The notes under the pieces were generated by a model. That model had not been told where the DNA came from. It did not search any database and saw nothing but the letters and a program-made list of their open reading frames with translations. The position numbers and the translations under genes are program-made. A stretch of DNA of 41,661 bases from a virus: positions 1-41,661 of the IMG/VR virus record IMGVR_UViG_3300024346_000163. One strand, 5' to 3'. Within the stretch, counting starts at the first letter, position 1, and the number at the start of each line of letters is the position of its first letter. Shown here piece after piece: positions 1 through 8,474 of this stretch.

Positions 1-52
1 AATTAAATAAAGAATTAGATGGGAGAATTCATCTTTACATTCTGAAATAGAA

Positions 53-223
53 ATGATTGATGGAGATATAACAAGGGTTCAAAATAACATAACAACAATA
101 AGGAAAAATACAGATGACAAAATTAATTCCGTTGATGCTTTTACTTTTAGTGAGCTTCAAAAGTTTTTCGCAAACAGATACGATAGTATCGTTGAAAGAA
201 CCAGTAGCAAGACTGGTAATTAA
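53..223 (+). CDS. possible small coiled-coil protein overlapping the next gene
   Basis: An ATG at 53 opens a 56-residue frame ending at TAA 221-223. Its first half (D-I-T-R-V-Q-N-N-I-T-T-I-R) looks like a short amphipathic helix. The same frame is open upstream back to a stop at 8-10, and another frame ends at TAG 48-50, so the left edge may also hold the tail of an earlier gene. A frame change near positions 10-30 could join the two. The 3' part overlaps the gene at 114 by 110 bases, and its second half may be only a shadow of that gene. No family is recognised. Confidence 0.3.
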   Translation: MIDGDITRVQNNITTIRKNTDDKINSVDAFTFSELQKFFANRYDSIVERTSSKTGN

Positions 224-512
224 AGATTTAATTAAAGGTGATGGGCTTGGGTTAGAATTAAAAGAAACTCAAGAACTTCTTCATTTAGAACAAAAGAAAG
301 TTGTTATTAAAGATTCTATTATTGGAAACTTACAATCAAAAATTGTAAATCTTGAAGTTATAATTGCAAAAAAAGATGAACAGTTTTCAATAGAAAGACA
401 AAAATCAGAATCCTTATTAAAAGAATTAAAATCTGAAAAAAGAAAAGGATTCTTATATAAGATTGGAACATATGTTGGTATAGTAGCAACAGGATTATTA
501 TTAGTAAAATAA
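114..512 (+). CDS. small exported coiled-coil protein with C-terminal membrane segment
   Basis: This is a 132-residue protein. Residues 1-20 form a signal peptide: a Lys, then a Leu-rich core, then S-F-S before Q20, a cleavage context common in Bacteroidota. Residues 35-110 are a charged heptad-like coiled coil. Residues 116-131 are a hydrophobic helix followed by a final Lys. There is no lipobox Cys, so it is not a typical one-piece spanin, although exported coiled coil plus membrane anchor would suit a lysis or envelope role. A purine-rich AGGAAAA lies about 10 bases before the ATG. It sits directly upstream of the terminase gene. Function is unknown. Confidence 0.75.
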   Translation: MTKLIPLMLLLLVSFKSFSQTDTIVSLKEPVARLVIKDLIKGDGLGLELKETQELLHLEQKKVVIKDSIIGNLQSKIVNLEVIIAKKDEQFSIERQKSESLLKELKSEKRKGFLYKIGTYVGIVATGLLLVK

Positions 513-516
513 ATAA

Positions 517-2097
517 ATGGCAAGTTTAAAGGAAATAATCAAATTAGAATATCAGAGGTGTGCATCAGACCCGATATACTTCATGAAGAAGTATTGTATG
601 ATTCAACACCCAGTTCGTGGTAAGATTCCTTTTCATTTATTTCCATTTCAGGAAAGAACACTTACTGAATTTAAAGACCACCGATATAACATCGTATTAA
701 AATCAAGACAAACAGGTATATCAACCCTTGTTGCTGGATTTTCATTGTGGAAGATGTTATTCAACCAAGATTTTAATGTTCTTGTAATTGCAACCAAACA
801 AGAAGTTGCAAAAAACTTGGTAACCAAAGTTCGTGTAATGAATCAGTATTTACCTTCTTGGTTAAAACAAGAAACGGTAGAAGATAACAAATTATCTCTA
901 CGATACTCTAATGGTTCACAAATTAAAGCAACTTCTGCTGCAGGAGACGCAGGTCGTTCCGAGGCGTTATCACTTTTGGTATTTGATGAGGCAGCCTTCA
1001 TTGATAAGATTGAAGAAATTTGGATATCTGCTCAATCTACTTTATCAACCGGTGGTAATGCAATTATCCTTTCTACTCCAAATGGGGTGGGTAATTTCTT
1101 TCACAAAACTTGGGTGGGTGCCGAAGATGGGACAAATGACTTTAACACAATTCGTTTACATTGGTCAGTTCACCCAGAACGAGGTCAAGCTTGGAGAGAT
1201 GAACAAGAAAGATTGTTAGGTCCAAAAGGTGCTGCACAAGAATGTGATTGTGATTTCGTTTCTTCGGGGGATACTGTAATAGACCCACAACTTCTAATGT
1301 TTTATAAGGAATCCTTTTGTCAAGACCCAATTGAAAAAACAGGTTTTGATGGAAACCTTTGGAAATGGGAATATCCTGATTATCAAAAAGGTTATTTAGT
1401 GGTTGCCGATGTTGCTAGAGGTGATGGGGCTGACTACTCTACTGCTCATGTAATTGATGTAGACCAATCTGCTCAAGTTGCTGAATACAAAGGAAAATTA
1501 GATACAAAAGATTTTGGAAATTTCTTGGTGGCACTTGCAACTGAATACAATCAAGCACTACTCGTAATTGAAAATGCGAATATTGGTTGGGCAGTAATCC
1601 AACAAGTAATTGACAGAGGATATTCTAACTTATTCTATATGAGTAAGGATTTAAAATATGTGGATGTAGAGCATCAACTACATAACAAATACCGAGCAGA
1701 AGAACGAGGTATGGTTGCTGGATTCTCAACTACTCAAAAAACTCGTCCTCTCATCGTTTCCAAGATGGAACAATATATCAGGGAGAAAGATGTAACAATT
1801 CGTTCAACTCGCCTTATAGATGAGTTATTTACCTTTATATGGAGTGGTAATCGTGCAGAAGCAATGAGAGGTTATAATGATGACCTTATTATGGCATTTG
1901 CAATCGGACTATGGGTTCGGGATACTGCCCTTCGATTAAGACAAGAAGGAATTGATTTGACTAAACAGGCAATTGGCAGTATTGGTCAATCATCACTTGA
2001 TTTAGGTGGTTTTGGTGGCAATTCTTTTAATGATGAAAATCCTTGGAAAATGCAAGTTGGCGACCGAAACGAAGACTTAACTTGGCTCTTAAAATAG
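517..2097 (+). CDS. 17: terminase large subunit (gp17-like), DNA-packaging ATPase and nuclease
   Basis: This 526-residue protein has the two-domain organisation of T4 gp17 (610 residues in T4). In the ATPase domain, Walker A is S-R-Q-T-G-I-S-T at about 63-70, Walker B is L-L-V-F-D-E at about 153-158 with catalytic E158, and the coupling motif is S-T-P-N-G at about 186-190. The RNase H-fold nuclease follows, with acidic residues at D298 (V-V-A-D-V-A-R-G), E352 (V-I-E-N-A-N) and D455/D456 (G-Y-N-D-D-L). It should dock on the portal (2544-4271), translocate DNA into the prohead and cut the concatemer. The small terminase gp16 was not found in the window. The start follows the previous stop by four bases. 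Confidence 0.97.
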   Translation: MASLKEIIKLEYQRCASDPIYFMKKYCMIQHPVRGKIPFHLFPFQERTLTEFKDHRYNIVLKSRQTGISTLVAGFSLWKMLFNQDFNVLVIATKQEVAKNLVTKVRVMNQYLPSWLKQETVEDNKLSLRYSNGSQIKATSAAGDAGRSEALSLLVFDEAAFIDKIEEIWISAQSTLSTGGNAIILSTPNGVGNFFHKTWVGAEDGTNDFNTIRLHWSVHPERGQAWRDEQERLLGPKGAAQECDCDFVSSGDTVIDPQLLMFYKESFCQDPIEKTGFDGNLWKWEYPDYQKGYLVVADVARGDGADYSTAHVIDVDQSAQVAEYKGKLDTKDFGNFLVALATEYNQALLVIENANIGWAVIQQVIDRGYSNLFYMSKDLKYVDVEHQLHNKYRAEERGMVAGFSTTQKTRPLIVSKMEQYIREKDVTIRSTRLIDELFTFIWSGNRAEAMRGYNDDLIMAFAIGLWVRDTALRLRQEGIDLTKQAIGSIGQSSLDLGGFGGNSFNDENPWKMQVGDRNEDLTWLLK

Positions 2098-2113
2098 GTT
2101 AATAAAATAATTA

Positions 2114-2123
2114 TATATTTATA
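2114..2123 (+). promoter_or_regulatory. candidate late promoter element TATATTTATA
   Basis: This is a perfect copy of the recurring TATA(T/C)TTATA element. It sits in the 47-base gap after the terminase gene, 20 bases before the ATG at 2144. An AAGGAG ribosome-binding site follows at 2128-2133. The resemblance to an extended -10 / T4 late-promoter box is inferred from position and recurrence. Confidence 0.5.
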
Positions 2124-2143
2124 GTATAAGGAGAAAAATTACT

Positions 2144-2506
2144 ATGATAAAAATGTCATCTTTATTAAACGAAGAAAATTCATATTGTGAAGAATACGAT
2201 GTAGTATCTAACCAAGATATTAAAGAGTTCGTAGAATTCATGAGAGAATATAAATCAGATGTGAATGAGGCAGAATATCAAGGGAGAGAGGTTCCTCTTG
2301 GTAAACCAATGCAAGGTGATGTTAAGAAATTTAAAGTTTATGTAAAAAACCCACAAGGAAATGTTGTAAAGGTAAACTTCGGTGCAAAGGGGATGAAAAT
2401 TAAAAAGAATAACCCCGAACGAAGAAAATCTTTCAGAGCAAGACACAATTGTGATAATCCAGGTCCTCGTCATAAAGCTAGATATTGGTCTTGTAGAAAG
2501 TGGTAA
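2144..2506 (+). CDS. head-region protein with cleavable leader and basic C-terminal domain
   Basis: This is a 120-residue protein. Residues 1-10 (M-I-K-M-S-S-L-L-N-E) resemble a T4 capsid-targeting leader, and D-V-N-E at 39-42 followed by Ala matches the predicted prohead-protease site. The remaining 78 residues are strongly basic, with an R-K-S-F-R-A-R-H-N-C-D-N-P-G-P core at about 94-108 and a Tyr-Trp-Ser-Cys-Arg-Lys-Trp end. I remember this C-terminal domain as a conserved protein of unknown function in many marine and T4-like phages. Cutting after E42 would release a small positively charged protein suited to packing with DNA, which is an inference. AAGGAG lies 10 bases before the start, and the portal gene follows. 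Confidence 0.85.
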   Translation: MIKMSSLLNEENSYCEEYDVVSNQDIKEFVEFMREYKSDVNEAEYQGREVPLGKPMQGDVKKFKVYVKNPQGNVVKVNFGAKGMKIKKNNPERRKSFRARHNCDNPGPRHKARYWSCRKW

Positions 2507-2543
2507 TAAACAAATAAAGGTTATAATTTAAAGAAAGTAAAAC

Positions 2544-4271
2544 ATGGCAGATACTTCATTTTTTGGCAGATTAACAAAACTCTTCCGTTCTCAAGCTGTT
2601 GTAACAGTTGATACAGATGGGAAGCGTAAAGTTTTTGATGCTGATGAAAGACAACAAACCAATTTATCATCCTTGCGTGATAGATACACAAAGATACAGA
2701 AATCTTTCTATGAACAAGCAGGTGGTGCACAATCAATGGCATACCAACAAGTTCGTAGAGAAGTTTTTCGTGATTATGATGCAATGGATACTGACCCTAT
2801 CCTTGCTTCCGCATTAGATATCTATGCAGATGAATCTACCTTAAAGAATGAGTTCGGAGATGTAATGACAATTACTTCGGATAACCAACGAGTTCAAGAT
2901 ATACTTAATAATTTATTTTATGATATTCTTAATGTGGAATTCAACTTGTGGCCATGGGTAAGAAATATGTGTAAGTATGGGGATTTCTTTTTAGGTTTAG
3001 AGATTGCAGAAGGTAAGGGTATTGTAAATGTAACCCCACACTCTGTTTATAATACTGAACGATTAGAAAGAACCGACCCATCAAATCCACACTCGGTAAA
3101 GTTTAAAATTACTGAAGACCCAAATGGGAAACAAGAATACGAAAACTTTGAGATTGCTCACTTTAGATTATTATCAGATACCAACTGGTTACCATATGGT
3201 AAATCAATGTTAGAGAATGGTAGAAGATTGTGGAAACAAATTTCTTTGATGGAAGATGCAATGATGATTCATAGAATCATGAGAGCTCCTGAAAAAAGAG
3301 TTTTCAAAATTGATATCGGTAACATCCCCCCAACAGAGGTAGATAACTACATGCAAAGAATTATCAATAAAATGAAGAAAGTTCCTTTCATTGATAAGAA
3401 TACTGGTGATTACAACTTAAAGTATAACATGCAGAACCTAACAGAAGATTTCTATCTTCCAGTTCGTGGTGGTGATAGTGGAACTTCTATTGATAACCTA
3501 CCTGGTTTACAGGCTGCAGATATTGAAGATATTCAATACTTAAAAAACAAAATGTTTGCTGCTCTTAAAATTCCAAGAGCATATTTAGGATACGAAGAAA
3601 ATGTAAATGGTAAAGCAACCCTTGCAGCAGAAGATGTTCGTTTCGCAAGAACAATTGAAAGAATACAAAGAACAGTAATTTCAGAATTATCTAAAATTGC
3701 AATCGTTCACTTATATGCACAAGGTATTCAAGATTCTGAAATGACTAATTTTGAATTACAATTGGTAAACCCATCTACAATCTACGAACAAGAAAAAGTA
3801 AATCTTTGGTCAGAAAAAGTTAGATTAGCACAAGATATTGCTGGTCTTAATATGTTATCAAAAGATTGGGTTTACGAAAACATCTTTAAATTATCAGGCG
3901 GAGACCAAGACGAAGAACGAGTTAAAATTCTTGATGATATTAAAGATAGATTCCGTTATCGTTCAATTGAAGACCAAGGTAATGACCCTGCTGTTGATAA
4001 TGAAGAACCGGATGATATTGAAGAATCATTGGAAAAATTAAAACAAGAAATTAAAGATAAGGGAGGTAGACCGAGAGAAGGAAATACCTATGGTAAAGAT
4101 AAACATCCATATGGTAGAGACCCTCTTGGTGACGATGAACGAACCTCAAAAAGAAGTAGAACATCGGAACAAAAAGCCCATACTTATATTTCAGGTATTG
4201 CGTCAAAACGAAAGTATTTACACGAAACTAAAAATATGTTAGACGAGGATAATATCCTCCAAGATACATAA
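2544..4271 (+). CDS. 20: portal vertex protein (gp20-like)
   Basis: This 575-residue protein is slightly longer than T4 gp20 (524). The body shows the T4-type portal pattern: an early segment with D-T-D-P-I-L-A-S-A-L-D, then A-L-K-I-P-R-A-Y-L-G near 349-358, followed by a charged helix in the wing/stem region. A dodecamer of this protein forms the DNA channel, nucleates the prohead and docks the terminase encoded just upstream. The last 75 or so residues are an unusual basic, Gly/Pro-containing extension (G-R-P-R-E-G-N-T-Y-G then H-P-Y-G-R-D-P-L-G), probably disordered. No strong Shine-Dalgarno is visible. Confidence 0.93.
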   Translation: MADTSFFGRLTKLFRSQAVVTVDTDGKRKVFDADERQQTNLSSLRDRYTKIQKSFYEQAGGAQSMAYQQVRREVFRDYDAMDTDPILASALDIYADESTLKNEFGDVMTITSDNQRVQDILNNLFYDILNVEFNLWPWVRNMCKYGDFFLGLEIAEGKGIVNVTPHSVYNTERLERTDPSNPHSVKFKITEDPNGKQEYENFEIAHFRLLSDTNWLPYGKSMLENGRRLWKQISLMEDAMMIHRIMRAPEKRVFKIDIGNIPPTEVDNYMQRIINKMKKVPFIDKNTGDYNLKYNMQNLTEDFYLPVRGGDSGTSIDNLPGLQAADIEDIQYLKNKMFAALKIPRAYLGYEENVNGKATLAAEDVRFARTIERIQRTVISELSKIAIVHLYAQGIQDSEMTNFELQLVNPSTIYEQEKVNLWSEKVRLAQDIAGLNMLSKDWVYENIFKLSGGDQDEERVKILDDIKDRFRYRSIEDQGNDPAVDNEEPDDIEESLEKLKQEIKDKGGRPREGNTYGKDKHPYGRDPLGDDERTSKRSRTSEQKAHTYISGIASKRKYLHETKNMLDEDNILQDT

Positions 4272-4294
4272 AATTAATTTAACTTTTATAAATT

Positions 4295-4304
4295 TATATT
4301 TATA
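4295..4304 (+). promoter_or_regulatory. candidate late promoter element TATATTTATA
   Basis: This is a perfect copy of the recurring element in the 74-base gap between the portal gene and the gene at 4346, 41 bases upstream of that ATG. It would drive the run of head genes from 4346 to about 12180, which has almost no internal gaps. Confidence 0.5.
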
Positions 4305-4345
4305 ATAGAGTAAATTTACTATATCATTATTGAAAGATATTAAAA

Positions 4346-5218
4346 ATGAGAAAGATTAGACATTCAAAATTTAAAAATACGGGTTTTCTTTTTGAACTAT
4401 TAACCCGTCAAATCACCCTTGAGGTGTTGAATGGCGGAGAAGAAAAGTCAAAGAAAATCATCCGAGAATTTTTCGGTGGTAAGACTGAACTTGCCAAAGA
4501 ACTTCGTTTATTTAATTTATTAATAAACGAGAGATATAACTCTGAAAATAAAGCCGAAAAATTTATCGATGCTATATTAGAAGCTCACACGAAGTTAGAC
4601 CAAAAGAAACTTCAAAGAGAAAAGTATAACCTTGTTAAATCAATCAAGGAATCTTTAGATATAGATTCATTTATGTCTTCTCCTGTAACTAACTATAAAG
4701 TATTGGCTTCTATCCACAAATTATTTGAAGCAAAGAAAATGGATGTTCTTGATGTTAAGGATGTATTTGATTCTAAATTAACATTAGTAGAGCATATTTC
4801 AACTTCAACTCCTTCTATTAAACAAAAAGAAGATAAGTTAGTTGAAGAATTTAAAAAACAAGAAAAAGACCTTCGTTTATTGACCTACAAAATACTTGTT
4901 GAGACATTTAACAAAAAATATACAAACTTAAATGAATCACAGAAGAATCTTCTTCGTGAGTATATTAACAATGTAACAAACACCTCCAATTTTGGTGAGT
5001 ATTTTGAAAAAGAACTTATCAAAACAATTACCGAACTTCATACCATGTATAAAGGAATGAAGGACAAAATTACAAAAATCAAATTAAGAGAAACTATCAA
5101 TGTTTTGAAAAAACAAAAAGTTGGTAAAAAAATTACCGATGAGCAAGTTTCTGCTTTGATGATGTCTTATGAATTGATTAAGGAGATAAAAAATGTCAAT
5201 GAAACACTCAAATCTTAA
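4346..5218 (+). CDS. conserved T4-like head-region protein, alpha-helical, function unknown
   Basis: This is a 290-residue, Lys/Glu-rich, mostly helical protein. It opens with M-R-K-I-R-H-S-K-F-K-N-T-G and then F-E-L-L-T-R-Q-I-T. I remember this N-terminal signature from uncharacterised proteins beside gp20 in marine T4-like phages. The C-terminal third is a predicted coiled coil. No enzymatic motif and no clear V-N-E cleavage site was found, unlike its neighbours. Its place between portal and protease suggests a prohead-core or assembly role. Its 3' end overlaps the next gene by 26 bases. Confidence 0.85.
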   Translation: MRKIRHSKFKNTGFLFELLTRQITLEVLNGGEEKSKKIIREFFGGKTELAKELRLFNLLINERYNSENKAEKFIDAILEAHTKLDQKKLQREKYNLVKSIKESLDIDSFMSSPVTNYKVLASIHKLFEAKKMDVLDVKDVFDSKLTLVEHISTSTPSIKQKEDKLVEEFKKQEKDLRLLTYKILVETFNKKYTNLNESQKNLLREYINNVTNTSNFGEYFEKELIKTITELHTMYKGMKDKITKIKLRETINVLKKQKVGKKITDEQVSALMMSYELIKEIKNVNETLKS

Positions 5219-6527
5219 AAATTTTATAGAAGAGCTCATCAAAGAAGTTGAAACTGAATTGGATGAATCTAATGTAACCGGTAATATTGATGGTTATCAG
5301 ACCCCTAATGCATTTTCAGATGGTGGTAGTAAAGATAAGAATCGTAAAAAGAAAATTGCTACTCAATTTGGAATGAAGATTGTCGGTAAGATGGATGAAT
5401 CTTTTATGTCTGATTTAGATATTATTAAAAAAGGTTCAAAAGACATTACCGATTTCGTTAAAAGAGTATTATCAGATAAACAATTTAAAGATGTTAGAAC
5501 TGATAAAGAATTCCATAAATACCTAAAATCATTTTACAACGAATCAGTAAATGAAGGAATCATTCAAGACCGAGAAAAACAACTAGAAAAATTACCAAAG
5601 GGAACAAAAGTTTCAGGTGGTGGTTATGGTCCTTTTGTAAAGACACACTCCAATTCATTTAAAGATTCAAAGTCAGGAAAACTATATCACTCTGCTGCAT
5701 TAGCAAGTTTTATTGGCGGATTTAAAGATTTTAAAATTAATGAAGCATACAAAGGTAATCAATCTGATTTTAAGACTGATATTGTAAATGCTTTAGACAA
5801 TGTTGGTATTTCTCCAAAAGCTATCAAAAAGATTTCTAAAAAAGGAAAAGGGTTTGAAGTAAGAATGTCATCTTATATGTCAAACAAAGATGCATGGGAA
5901 AAACTTGGTGATGTTATGGGAGCTAAATTAGTTGATTTCCAAAAAGGGTCAATCAATGTTGGCTTATACGAATCAGTAAACGAAGGAATGGTTAGACCAA
6001 GAATGGGACATAAGTTCTATCAACTAACCAAAGATGCAAAAGTAGAAGTAGATACAGGAAGATATATTACAGGTAAAAAAGGTGCATACCTTATTGATTA
6101 CTTTGATAATATATTCTATTTAGATATGAAGGCTAAAATTGCATATAATATCTTAAAAATAAAAGACCAAAGTGATTTAGGATGGAAACGAAACTTTGTA
6201 GAAGTTGATAAGGCACCTGAATTAAAAGATTGGAAATCCTATATTAAAGAAGGACTTAACGAAACTAAATCAAAAAGACCTGTAAATCGTTGGTTGGAAT
6301 TAAAAAATGATGAATCGATGCATGCTAATAAAAAATTGGCAGTTGGATTGAAAGAATTAAAATATCAATTAGCAGAAGTTGAAAAGTTTTTCACTTGGTA
6401 TAATAAGATAAAAACAATGAATGAGTTAGATTCTTCTGACTATTGGAAAAGAACTAACAATCATATTTATAAGATAAAGGAGAGAATCCTAAATATAGCT
6501 AAAACCATACAGGAGATAGAAAAATAA
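5193..6527 (+). CDS. modular head protein, predicted polyprotein with four x-N-E cleavage sites
   Basis: This is a 444-residue protein. The N-terminus is a Lys/Glu-rich helix like a capsid-targeting leader, then N-V-T-G-N-I-D-G-Y at about 27-35. Predicted prohead-protease sites follow E121 (E-S-V-N-E/G), E184 (K-I-N-E/A), E264 (E-S-V-N-E/G) and E357 (G-L-N-E/T), giving pieces of 63, 80, 93 and 87 residues after a 121-residue first part. The last piece is a helical coiled coil. AAGGAG at 5180-5185 is seven bases before the first ATG, and a second ATG at 5199 would remove two residues. The start overlaps the previous gene and the stop overlaps the next start (TAATG), suggesting coupling. No domain is recognised with confidence. 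Confidence 0.88.
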   Translation: MSMKHSNLKNFIEELIKEVETELDESNVTGNIDGYQTPNAFSDGGSKDKNRKKKIATQFGMKIVGKMDESFMSDLDIIKKGSKDITDFVKRVLSDKQFKDVRTDKEFHKYLKSFYNESVNEGIIQDREKQLEKLPKGTKVSGGGYGPFVKTHSNSFKDSKSGKLYHSAALASFIGGFKDFKINEAYKGNQSDFKTDIVNALDNVGISPKAIKKISKKGKGFEVRMSSYMSNKDAWEKLGDVMGAKLVDFQKGSINVGLYESVNEGMVRPRMGHKFYQLTKDAKVEVDTGRYITGKKGAYLIDYFDNIFYLDMKAKIAYNILKIKDQSDLGWKRNFVEVDKAPELKDWKSYIKEGLNETKSKRPVNRWLELKNDESMHANKKLAVGLKELKYQLAEVEKFFTWYNKIKTMNELDSSDYWKRTNNHIYKIKERILNIAKTIQEIEK

Positions 6528-7702
6528 TGAAAATTACAAGAGAAAACTTTAAAAATATAGTTCGCGAAACTATGATTGAAGAAAATGAATACCAACAATT
6601 CTTCAAGAAAGCTTTAGAGAAAACTGGAAAATCTATTCCTGATATGTCTGATGAAGAAAAGAAATCATTCTTTAATAAAATTGATGCTGCTTGGAAAGGT
6701 AAAGGAGAGAAGAATGAAGAATTAGTTGGCAATCAAAAGAAATTAGATGTTGATGGTGATGGTGAAATTGACGCATCTGATTTAGCTGCATTAAGAGCTG
6801 GTAAAAAGAAAGATGAAAGATTTGGTAGAGGAGCAGGTGTTGGACCAACTTTTGGTTCTGCAGACCAACCTGAAGATGAAATCGAAGAAACTGCAGTAAT
6901 GATTCATAAAAGAACTCCAAGTGGAAATATTGTTTCTAAACTTAAAGAAGAAAACGAATCAATCAACGAGGCTGATGTAGTTGGTAAAACTATATTCTCT
7001 GATGGTAAAGGTAAATTGTTCTTTGGATATTATAAAACTGATGATGCAGTTGAATTTGTAGATTACAAAACTTGGAAGAAACTTTCTTTCAAAGATGTAT
7101 CTAAAGGCGATACCAACAAAGAACGAGTAATCAAAGCAATCCTTAAAGGACAAAAACAGTTCAATAAGAAAGTTGATTTCAATATGTGGGCTAAAAAAAA
7201 TAACCCATCTTTTGAACAAACTATGGATTGGTTTATTCAAAATGGTTGGATATCTAATATCAACAAAGGTGGTATTAAAGAATCAGTAAACGAAATACAA
7301 TATAAAGATGCAGTTGAAAAATTCAATGATGAGTTAATTAAACACCCAATGGTTAAAAAGGCAGCTCAACACTACAAAAAAACTCCTGCTGAAATTGTAA
7401 AAGTATTACAACAAAGATTATCTACAAAAGGAAATCGTGGTGGTGATACAAAAGAAGTATCTATTGATTTCAAAGATACCGATAGTGGTATTAATGTTAA
7501 ACACAAAAAATCCTTTAATGAATCAGTAAACGAAGCATCAATTGATATTAAAGTTGGTGATATGGTTAAAGTTGATAACCCACATTGGGAAGGTGCTTTA
7601 GGTAAAAAAGGACCATTTAGAAGAAAAGTAAAAGCAATTTATGATGATAATGTATTCTTTACCGATGGTTCTAATTCATCAATGAAATATATTAAAAAAT
7701 AA
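6527..7702 (+). CDS. modular head protein with EF-hand-like loop, predicted polyprotein
   Basis: This is a 391-residue protein starting in TAATG overlap with the previous gene. Residues 1-148 contain a leader-like N-terminus, a segment F-F-K-K-A-L-E-K-T-G-K, and a calcium-loop pattern D74-x-D76-x-D78-G-E-I-D82 near 74-85, as in EF-hand or dockerin loops. Predicted cleavage sites follow E148 (S-I-N-E/A), E256 (E-S-V-N-E/I) and E336 (E-S-V-N-E/A). The resulting pieces are about 148, 108, 80 and 55 residues. The last looks like a small beta-barrel (V-G-D-M-V-K-V-D then G-P-F-R-R-K-V). It is probably a prohead-core or internal protein precursor. Specific functions are unknown. Confidence 0.87.
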   Translation: MKITRENFKNIVRETMIEENEYQQFFKKALEKTGKSIPDMSDEEKKSFFNKIDAAWKGKGEKNEELVGNQKKLDVDGDGEIDASDLAALRAGKKKDERFGRGAGVGPTFGSADQPEDEIEETAVMIHKRTPSGNIVSKLKEENESINEADVVGKTIFSDGKGKLFFGYYKTDDAVEFVDYKTWKKLSFKDVSKGDTNKERVIKAILKGQKQFNKKVDFNMWAKKNNPSFEQTMDWFIQNGWISNINKGGIKESVNEIQYKDAVEKFNDELIKHPMVKKAAQHYKKTPAEIVKVLQQRLSTKGNRGGDTKEVSIDFKDTDSGINVKHKKSFNESVNEASIDIKVGDMVKVDNPHWEGALGKKGPFRRKVKAIYDDNVFFTDGSNSSMKYIKK

Positions 7703-7703
7703 A

Positions 7704-7880
7704 ATGACTAAACAAAGATTATTAGAAATAATTGACGAAGAAATCCAACATGCAAAATGGGGGATTATCAACGAAGAAATTACGAGTGAGGATGAAAAGA
7801 AAATCCGTGAAATCATTCGTAGAGAAGTTTCTGCAATTTTCTTTGATTTATTTAAAAAACGAAAAACTTGGGGAGCATAA
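7704..7880 (+). CDS. small head-region protein (58 residues)
   Basis: An ATG one base after the previous stop opens a 58-codon frame ending at TAA 7878-7880, which overlaps the protease start (TAATG). The product is charged and helical (L-L-E-I-I-D-E-E, then I-R-E-I-I-R-R-E-V). It carries G-I-I-N-E at 20-24, another hydrophobic-N-E site. Size and position match the small prohead-core proteins gp67/gp68 that precede gp21 in T4, but I cannot show homology. Confidence 0.7.
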   Translation: MTKQRLLEIIDEEIQHAKWGIINEEITSEDEKKIREIIRREVSAIFFDLFKKRKTWGA

Positions 7881-8470
7881 TGGGACTATTAATTGAAACC
7901 AGATTATTTGAAGGCAAGATAAACGAAGACGAAAGTGGAAGAACTGTCGTTAAGGGTATCTTACAAAGGGCTGGTGCAGAAAACCAAAACGGTAGAGTTT
8001 ATCCAAGACCAATCTTGGAAAGAGAAGCTAAAAAATACGAACAACTTATCAAAGAAAGAAGAGCATTAGGTGAATTAGACCACCCTGATTCTTCTGTAAT
8101 CAACCTAAAGAACGTATCTCATAACGTAAGAGAGATTCATTGGGATGGTGATGATTTAGTTGGTACAGTAGAGATACTACCTACACCAAGTGGAAACATC
8201 CTTAAAGAACTTTTAAGAGCAGGTATCCTATTAGGTATATCATCACGTGGTATGGGTTCAGTAACTCCAATGAGAGGTGCCGATAGTGGTAAAGTTCAAG
8301 TTGGTGAAGACTTTGAATTGATTGGTTGGGATTTTGTATCTAACCCATCAACTCATGGTGCATTTATGACCCCATTACAAGAATCAGTAAACAATAAACA
8401 AGCGAATGTTTGCAGTGATTTTTGTAAAGCACAAGATTTGATGAGAGAAATTATAACAGAATTAACATAA
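7880..8470 (+). CDS. 21: prohead maturation protease (gp21-like)
   Basis: This 196-residue protein aligns by eye with T4 gp21, a serine protease. Conserved blocks are N-G-R-V-Y-P-R at 37-43, A-L-G-E-L-D-H-P at 62-69 with candidate catalytic H68, and L-G-I-S-S-R-G-M-G-S at 118-127 with candidate nucleophile S121 or S122. In T4 this enzyme sits in the prohead core, cuts scaffold and capsid proteins after hydrophobic-x-Glu, then removes itself. K-I-N-E at 13-16 could be an autocleavage site, and E-S-V-N-N at 168-172 looks like a decayed E-S-V-N-E. The ATG at 7880 (TAATG) is preferred to an in-frame TTG at 7868 because it keeps the gp21-like N-terminus and tight gene packing. Confidence 0.95.
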   Translation: MGLLIETRLFEGKINEDESGRTVVKGILQRAGAENQNGRVYPRPILEREAKKYEQLIKERRALGELDHPDSSVINLKNVSHNVREIHWDGDDLVGTVEILPTPSGNILKELLRAGILLGISSRGMGSVTPMRGADSGKVQVGEDFELIGWDFVSNPSTHGAFMTPLQESVNNKQANVCSDFCKAQDLMREIITELT

Positions 8471-8474
8471 TAAT

